Source: Pseudomonas fuscovaginae SE-1 (GTDB lineage: Bacteria; Pseudomonadota; Gammaproteobacteria; Pseudomonadales; Pseudomonadaceae). From it: a DNA stretch of 45,568 nucleotides. Location of the stretch: the NCBI RefSeq assembly GCF_000364705.1, contig NZ_AQOH01000146.1, positions 1 to 45,568 on the forward strand. The letters are read 5' to 3'. Below the pieces are notes generated by a model, which saw only the letters and a list, made by a program, of their open reading frames with translations, was not told the DNA's origin and searched no databases. Shown here piece by piece: positions 10,182 through 20,353 of this stretch. Every line of letters begins with the position of its first letter. The first letter of the stretch is position 1. The translations under genes were made by a program, and so were the position numbers.

Positions 10182-11439
10182 CCTGGTGACCAGGAGCAAT
10201 CTATTGAGCGCCAACCGCCTGAGCACCGGCCTGTTGCGCCGCGGCGTGCTGCGCCTGTTGAACTCGTTGCGTCACGGCCAACTGCTGCTGGTCGAGAACG
10301 GCGAACGCCAGTTGTTCGGCACACCCGGCCACGGCCTGCTGGGAGAGATCCACATCCAGGACCCGGCGGTCTGGGGCCTGGTCGCCGGCAACGGCTCGAT
10401 CGGGGCCGGCGAGGCCTTCATCCATGGCTACTGGACCAGCCCGGACCTGACCGCGGTGATCCGTGTGTTCGTCAGCAACCTCGATGTGCTCGACGCCATG
10501 GAAGGCGGCCTGGCTCGCCTCGGGCGGCCTTTCATCCAGGCGCTGCACTGGTTCAATCGCAACACCCGCAAAGGTTCGCGCAAGAACATCGCGGCCCACT
10601 ACGACCTGGGCAACGACCTGTTCGAACAGTTTCTCGATCCGACCATGATGTATTCGGCGGCGCAGTTCGCAAGCCCCGAAGACAGCCTGGAACAGGCCCA
10701 GCTGAACAAGCTGGAGCGCATCTGCCAGAAACTGGCACTGAAGCCGGACGACCACCTGCTGGAAATCGGCACCGGCTGGGGCAGCATGGCCATCCATGCC
10801 GCCCAACACTATGGCTGCAAGGTCACCACGACCACACTGTCGCGTGAACAACTGGCCTACACCCGGCAACGTGTCGAGGCCCTGGGCCTGCAAGATCGGA
10901 TCACCCTGCTGCTGGAAGACTACCGGGATCTCACCGGCCAGTACGACAAGCTGGTTTCCATCGAAATGATCGAAGCCGTCGGCCACCGTTTCCTGCCCGG
11001 CTACTTCCGCCAATGCGCGCGCCTGCTCAAGAAAGACGGGCTGATGCTGCTGCAAAGCATCACCATCCGCGAACAGCGCTATGAACAGGCCAGGAACAGC
11101 GTCGACTTCATCCAGCGCTACATCTTTCCCGGCGGAGCACTGCCCAGCGTACAGAAGCTGCTCGAAGGCGTCGGCCAGCACACCGACATGAACCTGCTGC
11201 ACATGGAGGACTTCGGCCTGCACTACGCGCGCACGCTGCGCCTGTGGCACGAGAACTTCCAGCGGGCCCATCCGCGCCTGGCCGAACTGGGCTACGACGA
11301 ATACTTCCTGCGCCTGTGGGAATTCTATCTGTGCTACTGCGAAGGGGGATTCCTCGAACGTACCCTGGGCACCGCGCAACTGCTGCTGGCCAAACCGGCG
11401 GCACGGCCACAGCCGTTGCTCGGGCGCTTCGAGGACTGA
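10168..11439 (+). CDS. CFA-synthase-family SAM-dependent methyltransferase (UfaM-like)
   Basis: A 423-residue protein of the cyclopropane fatty acid synthase family. It has the substrate-side block AHYDLGNDLFEQFLDP (143-158), the SAM-binding motif LEIGTGWGS (198-206), IEMIEAVGH and YIFPGGALPS. Such enzymes methylate double bonds of membrane phospholipid acyl chains. In P. putida a light-induced member with this setting was named ufaM, after the methylase for furan fatty acids, which quench singlet oxygen. I assign it to that group by context rather than by a diagnostic residue. A plain cyclopropane synthase is the alternative. AAGGA at 10155-10159 supports the start. It is the last gene of the operon. 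Confidence 0.87.
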   Translation: MKSSSLVTRSNLLSANRLSTGLLRRGVLRLLNSLRHGQLLLVENGERQLFGTPGHGLLGEIHIQDPAVWGLVAGNGSIGAGEAFIHGYWTSPDLTAVIRVFVSNLDVLDAMEGGLARLGRPFIQALHWFNRNTRKGSRKNIAAHYDLGNDLFEQFLDPTMMYSAAQFASPEDSLEQAQLNKLERICQKLALKPDDHLLEIGTGWGSMAIHAAQHYGCKVTTTTLSREQLAYTRQRVEALGLQDRITLLLEDYRDLTGQYDKLVSIEMIEAVGHRFLPGYFRQCARLLKKDGLMLLQSITIREQRYEQARNSVDFIQRYIFPGGALPSVQKLLEGVGQHTDMNLLHMEDFGLHYARTLRLWHENFQRAHPRLAELGYDEYFLRLWEFYLCYCEGGFLERTLGTAQLLLAKPAARPQPLLGRFED

Positions 11440-11450
11440 ACGGCGAACCG

Positions 11451-11969
11451 CTACAGCGGCAGGGTGTAATGCAGGGCGTAGCTCTCGATACCGTCGTTCG
11501 GCTGACGGATACTGGCGTTGGAATAATGGGTGGCACGAATCCCCACCTCATGCCCGCCAGCAAAACGCAGGCCGACACCGATCCGGTCCTCGAACTGGAA
11601 CGCCGTGCCCAGCCGGTTGCCTTCGACTTGCGTATGGTCGAACACCGCCACGCCGATGCCCGCCTCGATGTAGGGTTTGACCGATGCCCCGGAAAACTCG
11701 TACACGAATACAGGCGAGAACGACAGGCTGTGGTTACTCGACGCGGTGTAGCCATCCCAGTAGGTGTAGGCGCCATTCCAGTAGCCGGTCAGACGCCCGA
11801 CATCGCTTTGCCACCAGCTTTTATCCCAGTCCCATTGCAGACCCAGCCGGTAGGTCTGGGTCGACTTGCCGGTCTGACCGACCGAAAACTCGACACCGGC
11901 CGCGTGAGCCGTCACACCGTACAACAGGGTGGTGGCCGTCAATGCGGCCACGCAGAGCAAGCTCTTCAT
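11451..11969 (-). CDS. pagL: Lipid A 3-O-deacylase PagL
   Basis: A 172-residue outer-membrane beta-barrel hydrolase that removes the 3-O-linked acyl chain of lipid A. A signal peptide ends near residue 23 (VTAHA). Catalytic residues are visible as His148 and Ser150 in ATHYSNAS and Glu162 in DGIESY. Their spacing equals that of the P. aeruginosa triad H126/S128/E140, and the mature length of about 150 also agrees. Alternating aromatic strands (YWNGAYTYWDGY, FSPVFVYEF) fit a barrel, and the C-terminus ends in Leu rather than Phe. It is monocistronic, convergent with the photolyase operon, and starts about 108 bp downstream of murI on the same strand. Confidence 0.9.
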   Translation of the reverse strand: MKSLLCVAALTATTLLYGVTAHAAGVEFSVGQTGKSTQTYRLGLQWDWDKSWWQSDVGRLTGYWNGAYTYWDGYTASSNHSLSFSPVFVYEFSGASVKPYIEAGIGVAVFDHTQVEGNRLGTAFQFEDRIGVGLRFAGGHEVGIRATHYSNASIRQPNDGIESYALHYTLPL

Positions 11970-12077
11970 CAGAAATATCCTATTTCAAATGGATGTTTAA
12001 CAGCGAGAAGGACCTTCAGTAGAAATCTGGCGTGAGCCAGAAGTTCAGCGAATTCTGGCGATTTTCGCTGGGCGTTC

Positions 12078-12869
12078 CTAGCACCGAAAGCTATCTACAC
12101 TGCTAGGCTTATTCCATAGCAGGGGCAGGATGTTTCCAAGATGATACGGATCAGCACTGGTCCAGAACCGCGCTTCGCGGGCCGGGCCCGCGGACAGCAG
12201 GTCGCGGGCCTGCAACAGGCGCTGGAGTTGGCGGGCTACTGCTGCACCGGTGTCGATCAGGCTGATGGAGGCCGGAATCATTTCCAGCAGCAACGGTTTG
12301 AGGAAGGGATAGTGGGTGCAACCCAAGATGATCGTGTCGCAACCCGCCGCCAGCAACGGCTCGACATAGCTGGCCAGCAACTGACGCAATGCCTGGCTGT
12401 GCAGGTCGCCGGCCTCAATCATCTCCACCAGGCCGGGACAGGGCTGGGTGACCACTCGCACATCACTGGCGAAGCGGTCGAGCAAGGCAGCGAACTTGGC
12501 GCTCTGCAAGGTACCGGTGGTGGCCAGCACCCCGACCACGCCACTGCGGGTGGCCGCCGCAGCCGGCTTGACGGCGGGTTCCATGCCCACCAGCGGCCAG
12601 TCCGGATAACGCTGGCGCAGGTCGGCCACGCCGGCGACGGTGGCGGTATTGCAGGCGATCACCAGCGCCTTGGCGCCCTGCTCACGCAGGAAGGCGGCAA
12701 TCACCTCGCAACGCTGGCGAATGTATTCCGGGCTTTTTTCGCCATAGGGGATATGCCCGCAGTCGGCGACGTACAGCAGCGACTCGTTGGGCAGCAAGGC
12801 GTGGATTTCATTGAGCACCGACAGGCCGCCGACACCCGAGTCGAACACCCCGACTGGCGCCTCACGCAT
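12078..12869 (-). CDS. murI: Glutamate racemase MurI
   Basis: Converts L- to D-glutamate for peptidoglycan. The 263-residue product has the family start [14 protein letters not shown] and the two catalytic cysteines Cys73 ([10 protein letters not shown]) and Cys184 (LGCTHYPFL). The frame extends four codons further upstream with a GTG at 12881, but the ATG at 12869 gives the usual N-terminus [12 protein letters not shown]. The start lies inside the end of the moeB-like gene, so the two are coupled. It is the last gene of the hemA operon. Confidence 0.95.
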   Translation of the reverse strand: MREAPVGVFDSGVGGLSVLNEIHALLPNESLLYVADCGHIPYGEKSPEYIRQRCEVIAAFLREQGAKALVIACNTATVAGVADLRQRYPDWPLVGMEPAVKPAAAATRSGVVGVLATTGTLQSAKFAALLDRFASDVRVVTQPCPGLVEMIEAGDLHSQALRQLLASYVEPLLAAGCDTIILGCTHYPFLKPLLLEMIPASISLIDTGAAVARQLQRLLQARDLLSAGPAREARFWTSADPYHLGNILPLLWNKPSSVDSFRC

Positions 12870-13617
12870 GACGGCCACCACAGACGGCGCACTGCGGGTC
12901 GCGCTTGACCCGCAGCTCGCGGAACTTGCTGCTCAAGGCATCGACCAGCAGCAGACGCCCCACCAGCGGTTCGCCAAAACCGGCGAGCAGCTTCAGTGCC
13001 TCCAGGGCTTGCAGGCTACCGACCAGCCCCACCAACGGGCCGACCACCCCGGCCTCACTGCAGGTCAGTTCGGCTTCGCTGCCGTGACCGTACAGGCAGT
13101 GGTAGCAGGGGCTGTCGGCGCGACGCGGGTCGAAGACCGACAACTGGCCTTCAAGGCGAATCGCCGCGCCACTGACCAGCGGCTTGGCGGCGGCCACGCA
13201 GGCGGCGTTGACCGCTTCGCGGGTGGCAAAGTTGTCGCAGCAATCGAGTACCAGGTCGACGCCAGCGATGACCGCGCCCAGGCTGTCTTCATCCAGGGCC
13301 TGGCGATGAGCGACCAGGCCTATCTCGGGGTTGAGCGCGGCCAGCCGGCGCAGCGCCGAGTCGACCTTGCTCGAACCGACGCTGTCGGTGTCGTGGATGA
13401 TCTGGCGCTGCAGGTTGGTCAGGTCGACACTGTCGAAATCCGCCAAGTGCAACTCGCCCACGCCGGCGGCGGCCAGGTACAGGGCGACCGGGGCACCGAG
13501 ACCTCCGAGACCGACGATCAGCACCCGGCTATGTTTGAGGCGCAACTGGCCATCGATATCGACCTGTCGCAGCAGGATCTGCCGGCTATAGCGCAACAGT
13601 TCCTGGTCGTTCAGCAC
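12862..13617 (-). CDS. moeB: MoeB/ThiF-family adenylyltransferase
   Basis: A 251-residue E1-like enzyme that adenylates the C-terminal glycine of a sulphur-carrier protein such as MoaD or ThiS. The ATP-binding motif [19 protein letters not shown] lies at about 36-54, with the RQI and DNF(ATRE) motifs further on. Two CxxC pairs that bind zinc are visible, CYHC near 169-172 and CAVC near the C-terminus. Whether it serves molybdopterin or another carrier cannot be decided here. No rhodanese domain is attached. It overlaps prmC by 7 nt and murI by 8 nt. Confidence 0.9.
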   Translation of the reverse strand: MLNDQELLRYSRQILLRQVDIDGQLRLKHSRVLIVGLGGLGAPVALYLAAAGVGELHLADFDSVDLTNLQRQIIHDTDSVGSSKVDSALRRLAALNPEIGLVAHRQALDEDSLGAVIAGVDLVLDCCDNFATREAVNAACVAAAKPLVSGAAIRLEGQLSVFDPRRADSPCYHCLYGHGSEAELTCSEAGVVGPLVGLVGSLQALEALKLLAGFGEPLVGRLLLVDALSSKFRELRVKRDPQCAVCGGRHA

Positions 13618-14441
13618 GACAGTTGCCCCAGGCTGAGGCGCTGGTGACCGCCCAGGTCAGTGCGGCTGTGCACCTCACTGAAACCTTGCGCCGCCAGCAG
13701 CTCGCGCACGGCCTCGGCCTGGTCGTAACCGTGTTCGAGCAGCAACCAGCCACCGGCTTCCAGATGAGCGGGAGCCTGGGCAATGATCGTGCGCAGGTCA
13801 TCCAGACCGTCGGCGCCGGCGACCAGGGCACTGGCCGGTTCGAAGCGCACATCACCCTCGACCAGATGCGGGTCGGCTGCGGCGATGTAGGGCGGGTTGC
13901 TGATGATCAGTTGAAAACGCAGGCCTTGCAGGGCGCTGAACCAGTGGCTGTGCAGTACCGTGGCGTTACCCAGGCCCAGACGCTCGCGGTTGCGTTCGGC
14001 CAGGGCCACCGCCTCCGGCACTCGGTCCACCGCGGTGACCTGCCAACCCGGACGCTCGTTGGCCAGGGCCAGGGCGATCGCCCCGGTACCGGTGCCGAGG
14101 TCGAGCACCTGCGCCGGGGTCGCCGGCAACAGTTCGAGCGCAGCTTCCACCAGCAGCTCGGTATCCGGTCGTGGAATCAGGGTATGGGGCGCGACTTCCA
14201 GATCGAGCTTCCAGAAGCCCTGCTGGCCAAGAATGTAGGCAACCGGCTCGCCACCCCGGCGGCGCTGGAGGAACTCGCCGAAGGTCTGCGCGTCTTCGCT
14301 GCTGACGATCTTCTCCGGCCAGGTGTGCAGGTAACTGCGGGACTTGCCCAAGGCCGCCGCCAGCAGCAACTCGGCGTCCAGGCGCGCGGTTGGAGAGTCG
14401 GGCAGTTCGGCGGCGCGCAGCAGGCTGGCGATAATCGTCAT
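13611..14441 (-). CDS. prmC: Release factor glutamine methyltransferase PrmC
   Basis: Methylates the glutamine of the GGQ motif in RF1 and RF2. The 276-residue protein has an N-terminal helical domain, the SAM motif DLGTGTG (114-120) and the catalytic NPPY at 182-185. The start directly abuts the prfA stop, so the enzyme is made together with its substrate RF1. The 3' end overlaps the moeB-like gene by 7 nt. Confidence 0.96.
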   Translation of the reverse strand: MTIIASLLRAAELPDSPTARLDAELLLAAALGKSRSYLHTWPEKIVSSEDAQTFGEFLQRRRGGEPVAYILGQQGFWKLDLEVAPHTLIPRPDTELLVEAALELLPATPAQVLDLGTGTGAIALALANERPGWQVTAVDRVPEAVALAERNRERLGLGNATVLHSHWFSALQGLRFQLIISNPPYIAAADPHLVEGDVRFEPASALVAGADGLDDLRTIIAQAPAHLEAGGWLLLEHGYDQAEAVRELLAAQGFSEVHSRTDLGGHQRLSLGQLSC

Positions 14442-15524
14442 TCAATCACCCAGTGCCGCCAGTTGATCAGCCTGGTATTCGGCCAAAAGCGGTTCGATCA
14501 CCGCCTCGACACCACCGGCCATGATTTCATCCAGGGAGTACAGGGTCAGGTTGACACGATGGTCGGTGACCCGCCCCTGCGGGAAGTTGTAGGTACGGAT
14601 GCGTTCGGAACGGTCGCCAGAACCCACCAGCAGCTTGCGCTCGCTGGCGATCGCATTGGCGGCGGCGCTGGCCTGCTGGTCGTTGAGCTTGGCCGACAGC
14701 CAGGCCATGGCCCGCGCGCGGTTCTTGTGCTGGGAACGCTCTTCCTGGCACTCGACCACGATCCCCGACGGGATATGGGTGATGCGGATCGCCGAATCGG
14801 TCTTGTTCACATGCTGGCCGCCCGCCCCCGAGGAACGGTAGGTGTCGATGCGCAGGTCCGCCGGGTTGATCTCGATGGCTTCCTGTTCGTCCGGCTCGGG
14901 CAGCACCGCCACGGTGCAGGCCGAGGTGTGGATACGGCCCTGGGATTCGGTGGCCGGTACCCGCTGCACCCGGTGGGCGCCGGATTCGAATTTCAGCTTG
15001 CCATAGACGTTCTCGCCTTCGACCCGGGCGATGACCTCTTTATAGCCGCCATGCTCGCCCTCGCTCTCCGAGAGGATTTCCACTCGCCAGCCACGCTTCT
15101 CGGCGTAGCGCGAGTACATACGGAACAGGTCGCCGGAGAAGATCGCCGCCTCGTCGCCGCCGGTACCGGCACGGATTTCGAGGAACACGTTACGCCCGTC
15201 GTTGGGGTCCTTGGGCAGCAGCATGCGTTGCAGGGTCGATTCCAGCTCGACCAGTTGTTCCCTGGCCTCGCGGGCTTCCTCGACCGCCATCTCGCGCAGG
15301 TCCGGGTCGCTGTCCTTGAGCAGCGCCTGGGCCCCCTCGAGATCCGCCTGCACCTTCAGCACCTGCTGGTAGGCCGCGACGATCGGCTCGACCTCGGCGT
15401 ACTCCTTGGAATAGGCGCGGAACTTGGCCTGGTCGGCAATGACTTCGCCATCGCCGAGCAAGGCGGTCAGTTCCTCGAAACGGTCCTGGAGGACGTCCAG
15501 TTTTTTGAGCAGTGACGCTTTCAT
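14442..15524 (-). CDS. prfA: Peptide chain release factor 1
   Basis: Recognises UAA and UAG and triggers peptide release. The 360-residue length equals that of E. coli RF1. The codon-reading tripeptide PAT is at 190-192 and the catalytic GGQ at 235-237, whose glutamine is the target of the neighbouring PrmC. The start overlaps the hemA stop by 4 nt, a coupling well known in gammaproteobacteria. Confidence 0.97.
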   Translation of the reverse strand: MKASLLKKLDVLQDRFEELTALLGDGEVIADQAKFRAYSKEYAEVEPIVAAYQQVLKVQADLEGAQALLKDSDPDLREMAVEEAREAREQLVELESTLQRMLLPKDPNDGRNVFLEIRAGTGGDEAAIFSGDLFRMYSRYAEKRGWRVEILSESEGEHGGYKEVIARVEGENVYGKLKFESGAHRVQRVPATESQGRIHTSACTVAVLPEPDEQEAIEINPADLRIDTYRSSGAGGQHVNKTDSAIRITHIPSGIVVECQEERSQHKNRARAMAWLSAKLNDQQASAAANAIASERKLLVGSGDRSERIRTYNFPQGRVTDHRVNLTLYSLDEIMAGGVEAVIEPLLAEYQADQLAALGD

Positions 15525-16810
15525 TGCGGTTTCTTATCCGAAAAGCTATCCGATGGGCCCTCTCGGAGGGCAAAGAGTTCCTGCGCCATGGCCAGCGCAT
15601 CGAGACGGCCTTCGGCGGACAACTTCTTCAGTTGCACACTGGGCGCATGCATCAACTTGTTGGTCAGGCCGCGGGCCAATTGCATCAGCACCTCTTCGGC
15701 GCTGTTGCCGTTGGCCAGCAGACGCTGGGCCTTTTGCAATTCTTCGTCACGCAGACGTTCACTCTGCTGGCGGTAGGCACGCAGCACATCCACCGCGGCC
15801 AGCTCGCGCAGGCGCGCCATGAAATCCTCGACACCGCTGCTCACCAGCTCTTCGGCCGCCTGCGCGGCACCTTGCCGGCTCTTGAGGTTTTCGGCGACCA
15901 CTTCGTGGAGATCGTCGACGGTATACAGGTAAACGTCGTCCAACTCGCCGACTTCCGGCTCGATATCCCGAGGAACCGCGATATCGACCATGAAGATCGG
16001 CTTGTGCTTGCGCAGCTTCAGCGCGCTTTCCACCGCGCCCTTGCCGAGAATCGGCAACTGGCTGGCGGTGGAGCTGATCACGATGTCGCTGTGCACCAGC
16101 TCCTGAGGAATATCCGCCAGCAGCACGGCATGGGCACCGAACTCTTCGGCGAGGGTCTTGGCCCGCTCCAGGGTCCGGTTGGCGACCACAATCCGCTTGA
16201 CGCCCTGCTCATGCAGGTGACGGGCGACCAGGGTGATGGTCTCACCGGCGCCGATCAGCAACGCGGTACTGCGCTGCAGGTCGCTGAAAATCTGTTTCGC
16301 CAGGCTGACAGCGGCAAACGCCACCGACACCGGGTTCTCGCCGATGGCGGTATCGGTGCGCACCTGCTTGGCGGCACTGAAAGTAGCCTGGAACAACCGC
16401 CCGAGCAGCGGGCCGACGGTACCCGCTTCCCGCGCCACGGCGTAGGCCGACTTCATCTGGCCGAGAATCTGCGGCTCGCCGAGCACCAGCGAATCCAGCC
16501 CGGAGGCCACACGCATCATGTGACGAACGGCCGCATCATCTTCGTGCACATAGGCACTGGCGCGCAGCTCTTCCAGACTCAGGTGGTGATAATCGGCCAG
16601 CCAGCGCAGGACCGTTTCCGCCGCCAGGTGATCCTGCTCTATATACAGTTCACTGCGATTGCAGGTGGAGAGGATCGCGGCCTCCCGGCTGTCGGTCAGA
16701 CGGCAGAGCTGCTGCAGCGCCTCCACCAACTGTTCGGGAGTGAACGCCACGCGCTCGCGCACGTCTACGGAGGCCGTCTTGTGGTTGATGCCAAGTGCGA
16801 GGAAGGCCAT
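15521..16810 (-). CDS. hemA: Glutamyl-tRNA reductase HemA
   Basis: Reduces glutamyl-tRNA(Glu) to glutamate-1-semialdehyde, the committed step of C5 tetrapyrrole synthesis. The 429-residue protein has the N-terminal catalytic domain with Cys50 in STCNRSELY, the NADPH domain ([16 protein letters not shown]) and a C-terminal dimerisation helix region. It is the first gene of the minus-strand operon. A 187-bp region separates it from the divergent TPR lipoprotein gene. Together with hemH at the window start, two haem genes flank the light-response block. Confidence 0.96.
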   Translation of the reverse strand: MAFLALGINHKTASVDVRERVAFTPEQLVEALQQLCRLTDSREAAILSTCNRSELYIEQDHLAAETVLRWLADYHHLSLEELRASAYVHEDDAAVRHMMRVASGLDSLVLGEPQILGQMKSAYAVAREAGTVGPLLGRLFQATFSAAKQVRTDTAIGENPVSVAFAAVSLAKQIFSDLQRSTALLIGAGETITLVARHLHEQGVKRIVVANRTLERAKTLAEEFGAHAVLLADIPQELVHSDIVISSTASQLPILGKGAVESALKLRKHKPIFMVDIAVPRDIEPEVGELDDVYLYTVDDLHEVVAENLKSRQGAAQAAEELVSSGVEDFMARLRELAAVDVLRAYRQQSERLRDEELQKAQRLLANGNSAEEVLMQLARGLTNKLMHAPSVQLKKLSAEGRLDALAMAQELFALREGPSDSFSDKKPQ

Positions 16811-16997
16811 TCAAGGTCGCTGATGATGTCGAGAAGCCGACAATTGTCCTACTTCACCCGGTTCAGAACAACCACCGCCGACTATTGTCATAATCAAACG
16901 TTGCTATTAATGCCCCCCGGTGAGCGGTCTCGGGTATGGTTCTGCCCACCGCTTGTGTCATGATGGCCCGACCGCAGGTTAGTTGCCCTTCTCCCCT

Positions 16998-18722
16998 ATG
17001 AATAGATCGTCCGCGTTGCTTCTCGCTTTTGTCGTCCTCAGCGGCTGCCAGTCCCTGGCCCCCGTATCGCCGGGCCACACGCCACCGGCCGAGGAAACCA
17101 CGACGGCCCCGGAAAAGCCCAAGGTCTACGGCTCCTTCAGTGAAGACACGGTCTTCAGCCTGCTGAGCGCGGAACTGGCCGGGCAACGAAATCGCTTCGA
17201 TATCGCCCTGGACAATTATGTCACCCAGGCGATCAACACCCAGGACCCGGGCATTTCCGAGCGGGCCTTCCGCATCGCCGAGTACCTGGGCGCGGACCAG
17301 GCGGCCCTCGATACCTCGCTGATCTGGGCGAAAAACGCCCCGGACGACCTCGAGGCGCAGCGCGCGGCCGCCATCCAGCTGGCCCGCGGCGGGCGCTATG
17401 ACGACTCCATGATCTATATGGAGAAGGTCCTGCAGGGCAAGGGCGATACCCATTTCGACTTCCTCGCGCTGTCGGCCGCCGACACCGACCAGGACACCCG
17501 CAACGGCCTGATGAAGAGCTTCGACCGCCTGCTGGTCAAGCACCCGAAGAACAGCCAGCTGATTTTCGGCAAGGCCCTGCTGCTGCAACAGGATGGCGAC
17601 AATCAGGGCGCCCTGACGCTGCTGGAGAACAATCCGCCGGAAGACGGCGAGATCGCCCCGCTGCTGTTGCGTGCCCGCCTGCTGCAGAACCTCAATCGCG
17701 GCAAGGAAGCGATTCCGCTGCTGGAAAAAAGCATCAGGAAATACCCTGAAGACAAGCGCCTGCGTCTGACCTACGCACGCATGCTGGTCGAACAGGACCG
17801 CATGGCCGATGCCAAGGTGCAGTTCTCCAACCTGGTCCAGCAGTATCCGGAAGATGACGAGCTGCGCTTCTCCCTGGCGCTGGTCTGCCTGGAAGCCAAG
17901 GCCTGGGATGAGGCCAAGGGTTACCTTGAGGAACTGATCGCCCGTGACAGCCACGTCGACTCCGCCCACCTGAACCTGGGCCGCATCGCCGAGGAGAAGA
18001 ACGACCCGCAAGGCGCCCTGGAGGAGTACGAGCAGGTCGGCGCGGGCAACGACTATCTGCCAGCCCAACTGCGTCAGACCGACATCCTGGTCACCAGCGG
18101 CCGGGGCGCCGAAGCCTCGAAGCAACTCGCCGCCGCCCGCGACGAGCAACCGGACTACGCGATCCAGCTGTACCTGATCGAAGCCGAGATCTTCTCCGCC
18201 AACAATCAGGGCGAGCAGGCCTGGAAAGTCCTGCAACAGGCGCTGCTGCAGTATCCTGACGACCTGAACCTGCTTTATACCCGCGCCATGCAGGCGGAAA
18301 AACGCAACGACCTGGCCCAGATGGAAAAGGACCTGCGGGCGATTCTCAAACGCGAGCCGGACAACGCCATGGCGCTCAACGCCCTGGGCTACACCCTCTC
18401 CGATCGCACCACCCGCTACGCCGAAGCCAAGGAACTGATCGAAAAGGCGCACCAGTTGAACCCGGAAGATCCCGCCGTGCTCGACAGCCTTGGCTGGGTC
18501 AATTTCCGCCTGGGCAACCTCGACGAAGCCGAACGTCTGCTGCGCCAGGCCCTGGAGCGCTTCCCCGACCAGGAGGTCGCGGCGCACCTGGGCGAAGTCC
18601 TGTGGGCCAATGGCAAGCAGGGCGAAGCCCGGAAAATCTGGGGCAAGTTCCTCAAGGACCAGCCCGACAGCCCCATCCTGCGTGGCACCATCAAACGCCT
18701 GACCGGTTCCGAGACTCTTTAA
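16998..18722 (+). CDS. TPR-repeat lipoprotein
   Basis: A 574-residue protein with a lipoprotein signal: hydrophobic [10 protein letters not shown] then Cys17, so it should be lipidated. The body is made of tetratricopeptide repeats, clearest at about 240-360 and 430-540 ([57 protein letters not shown]). This matches the large TPR protein that lies before lolB in other Pseudomonas. A role in cell-envelope assembly is likely but not established. The ATG at 16998 is chosen because it directly precedes the positively charged start of the signal. lolB follows after 4 nt. Confidence 0.88.
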   Translation: MNRSSALLLAFVVLSGCQSLAPVSPGHTPPAEETTTAPEKPKVYGSFSEDTVFSLLSAELAGQRNRFDIALDNYVTQAINTQDPGISERAFRIAEYLGADQAALDTSLIWAKNAPDDLEAQRAAAIQLARGGRYDDSMIYMEKVLQGKGDTHFDFLALSAADTDQDTRNGLMKSFDRLLVKHPKNSQLIFGKALLLQQDGDNQGALTLLENNPPEDGEIAPLLLRARLLQNLNRGKEAIPLLEKSIRKYPEDKRLRLTYARMLVEQDRMADAKVQFSNLVQQYPEDDELRFSLALVCLEAKAWDEAKGYLEELIARDSHVDSAHLNLGRIAEEKNDPQGALEEYEQVGAGNDYLPAQLRQTDILVTSGRGAEASKQLAAARDEQPDYAIQLYLIEAEIFSANNQGEQAWKVLQQALLQYPDDLNLLYTRAMQAEKRNDLAQMEKDLRAILKREPDNAMALNALGYTLSDRTTRYAEAKELIEKAHQLNPEDPAVLDSLGWVNFRLGNLDEAERLLRQALERFPDQEVAAHLGEVLWANGKQGEARKIWGKFLKDQPDSPILRGTIKRLTGSETL

Positions 18723-18726
18723 ACTT

Positions 18727-19344
18727 ATGTTCCTGCGCCACCTCGTTGTTTTCAGCCTGATCGCCCTGCTCGCCGGTTGTGCGGGCTTCGGCGCCCGTGA
18801 GTCCGTCGAGGGCCACGGCGACCCGGCCCGCTGGGCCAGCCACAAGCAGCAGTTGAGCAGCCTCGATGGCTGGCAGATCAACGGCAAGGTCGGCATCCGC
18901 GCGCCGAAGGATTCCGGCAGCGGCACACTGTTCTGGCTGCAGCGCCAGGACTACTACGACATCCGTCTGTCCGGCCCGCTCGGTCGGGGGGCGGCGCGCC
19001 TGACCGGCCGCCCCGGCCAGGTCTCGCTGGAGGTGGCCAACCAGGGCCGCTACGAGGCACAAAGCCCCGAGGCCCTGTTGGAAGAACAACTGGGCTGGAA
19101 ACTGCCGGTGTCCCATCTGGTCTGGTGGGTCCGCGGCCTGCCTGCGCCCGACAGCAAGAGCCGTCTGAGCCTGGACAATGACAGCCGGCTCGCCACCCTG
19201 GAGCAGGATGGTTGGCAGGTCGAATACCAGAGCTACTCCGAACAGAACGGCTACTGGCTACCCGAACGTCTGAAACTGCACGGCCAGGACCTCGACGTCA
19301 CGCTGGTGGTCAAGGACTGGCAGCCACGCAAGCTGGGGCAATGA
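18727..19344 (+). CDS. lolB: Outer-membrane lipoprotein receptor LolB
   Basis: Receives lipoproteins from LolA and inserts them in the outer membrane. The 205-residue precursor has a lipoprotein signal peptide ending LIALLAGC, with lipidated Cys18, and the LolB core including [31 protein letters not shown] and [11 protein letters not shown]. It is itself an outer-membrane lipoprotein. The order TPR protein-lolB-ispE with 1-4 nt spacings marks a single operon. Confidence 0.95.
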   Translation: MFLRHLVVFSLIALLAGCAGFGARESVEGHGDPARWASHKQQLSSLDGWQINGKVGIRAPKDSGSGTLFWLQRQDYYDIRLSGPLGRGAARLTGRPGQVSLEVANQGRYEAQSPEALLEEQLGWKLPVSHLVWWVRGLPAPDSKSRLSLDNDSRLATLEQDGWQVEYQSYSEQNGYWLPERLKLHGQDLDVTLVVKDWQPRKLGQ

Positions 19345-19345
19345 C

Positions 19346-20209
19346 ATGAGCGCCAGCCAACTGACCCTGCCCTCGCCGGCCAAGCTGAACCTGATGCTGC
19401 ACATCATCGGCCGCCGGGCCGATGGTTATCACGAGTTGCAGACGCTGTTCCAATTCCTCGACTACGGTGACGAACTGCGCTTCGCCCTGCGCAGTGACGG
19501 CGTGATCCACCTGCATACCGGCTTCGACGGCGTGCCCCACGACAGCAACCTGATCGTGCGCGCGGCGAAAAAGCTCCAGGAACAATCCGCCTCGACCCTG
19601 GGTGCGGATATCTGGATCGACAAGATCCTGCCCATGGGCGGCGGCATCGGCGGTGGTAGCTCGAATGCCGCGACCACGCTGCTCGGCCTCAACCACCTGT
19701 GGCAACTGAACTGGGACGAAGACCGCCTGGCAACCCTGGGCCTGACCCTGGGTGCCGACGTGCCGGTTTTCATTCGCGGACACGCGGCTTTCGCCGAAGG
19801 CGTCGGGGAGAAGCTCACCCCGGTGGACCCAGAGGAACCCTGGTACGTCGTGCTGGTCCCGCAAGTCTCTGTAAGTACAGCAGAAATTTTTTCGGATCCA
19901 CTGTTGACACGTGACTCCGCGCCCATTAAAGTGCGCCCCGTTCCCGAGGGAAACAGTCGAAATGACTGCTTGCCGGTTGTTTCAAGGCGTTATCCGGAAG
20001 TACGTAATGCCTTGAGTTCGCTGGGTAGATTTACCGAAGCGAAGCTGACCGGAACTGGAAGTTGTGTGTTTGGGGCCTTCCCAAACAAAGCTGAAGCTGA
20101 TAAAGTCTCGGCCCTTCTTGCAGAGACCCATACAGGGTTTGTAGCCAAAGGCAGCAACATCTCGATGTTGCACCGGAAGTTGCAAAGTCTGCTCCAGGAA
20201 TGCGAGTAG
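19346..20209 (+). CDS. ispE: 4-diphosphocytidyl-2-C-methyl-D-erythritol kinase IspE
   Basis: A GHMP kinase of the MEP isoprenoid pathway, 287 residues. It has the PAKLNL start with the catalytic-region lysine at 13, the phosphate loop [11 protein letters not shown] (98-108) and LGADVPVF. The last third (from about 19,865) uses clearly more A/T-ending codons than the first two-thirds, although the reading frame and family similarity continue to the end. A sigma-70-like promoter sits inside this part (19904-19932). The start lies 1 nt past lolB. Confidence 0.95.
   Translation: MSASQLTLPSPAKLNLMLHIIGRRADGYHELQTLFQFLDYGDELRFALRSDGVIHLHTGFDGVPHDSNLIVRAAKKLQEQSASTLGADIWIDKILPMGGGIGGGSSNAATTLLGLNHLWQLNWDEDRLATLGLTLGADVPVFIRGHAAFAEGVGEKLTPVDPEEPWYVVLVPQVSVSTAEIFSDPLLTRDSAPIKVRPVPEGNSRNDCLPVVSRRYPEVRNALSSLGRFTEAKLTGTGSCVFGAFPNKAEADKVSALLAETHTGFVAKGSNISMLHRKLQSLLQECE
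19904..19932 (+). promoter_or_regulatory. Putative internal sigma-70 promoter for tRNA-Gln and prs
   Basis: A perfect -35 TTGACA (19904-19909), 17-nt spacer and -10 TAAAGT (19927-19932) lie within the ispE coding sequence, about 300 bp before tRNA-Gln and about 420 bp before prs. No comparable promoter is seen between ispE and the tRNA. This would let the highly needed tRNA and PRPP synthase be made independently of ispE. Sequence-based inference only. Confidence 0.5.
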
Positions 20210-20232
20210 CAGCTACTTGCAGCAACAGATAC

Positions 20233-20307
20233 AGGGGCGTCGCCAAGCGGTAAGGCAGCAGGTTTTGATCCTGCCATGCGTTGGTTCGAATCCAGCCGCC
20301 CCTGCCA
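20233..20307 (+). tRNA. tRNA-Gln (anticodon TTG)
   Basis: A full cloverleaf is visible. The acceptor stem pairs AGGGGCG (20233-20239) with CGCCCCT (20297-20303), followed by G and an encoded CCA (20305-20307). The anticodon stem GCAGG/CCTGC encloses the loop TTTTGAT with anticodon TTG at 20265-20267. The T arm contains GGTTCGAATCC. It lies between ispE and prs, as in other pseudomonads. Confidence 0.96.
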
Positions 20308-20353
20308 TTTTCTAATACTCATCCAGGTTACCCTCAGCCTTCAGGTACTGCGC

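Noticed and set aside
13623..15515. 630-codon plus-strand open frame opposite prmC and prfA
   Set aside because: Its span covers two conserved genes on the other strand and its composition is that of a shadow frame.
16811..16997. Divergent promoters between hemA and the TPR lipoprotein gene
   Set aside because: TTGTCA and TATTAA-like elements occur, but with 14-nt spacing. No pair is good enough on either strand to annotate.
16863..18926. Open frame of nearly 690 codons on the minus strand opposite the TPR lipoprotein gene
   Set aside because: Antisense shadow of a well-supported coding sequence; low-complexity composition and no family similarity.
20233..20307. tRNA-Gln as an integration site of a mobile element
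   Set aside because: The flanking genes ispE and prs are the usual neighbours, and no integrase or repeated tRNA 3' end is seen nearby.
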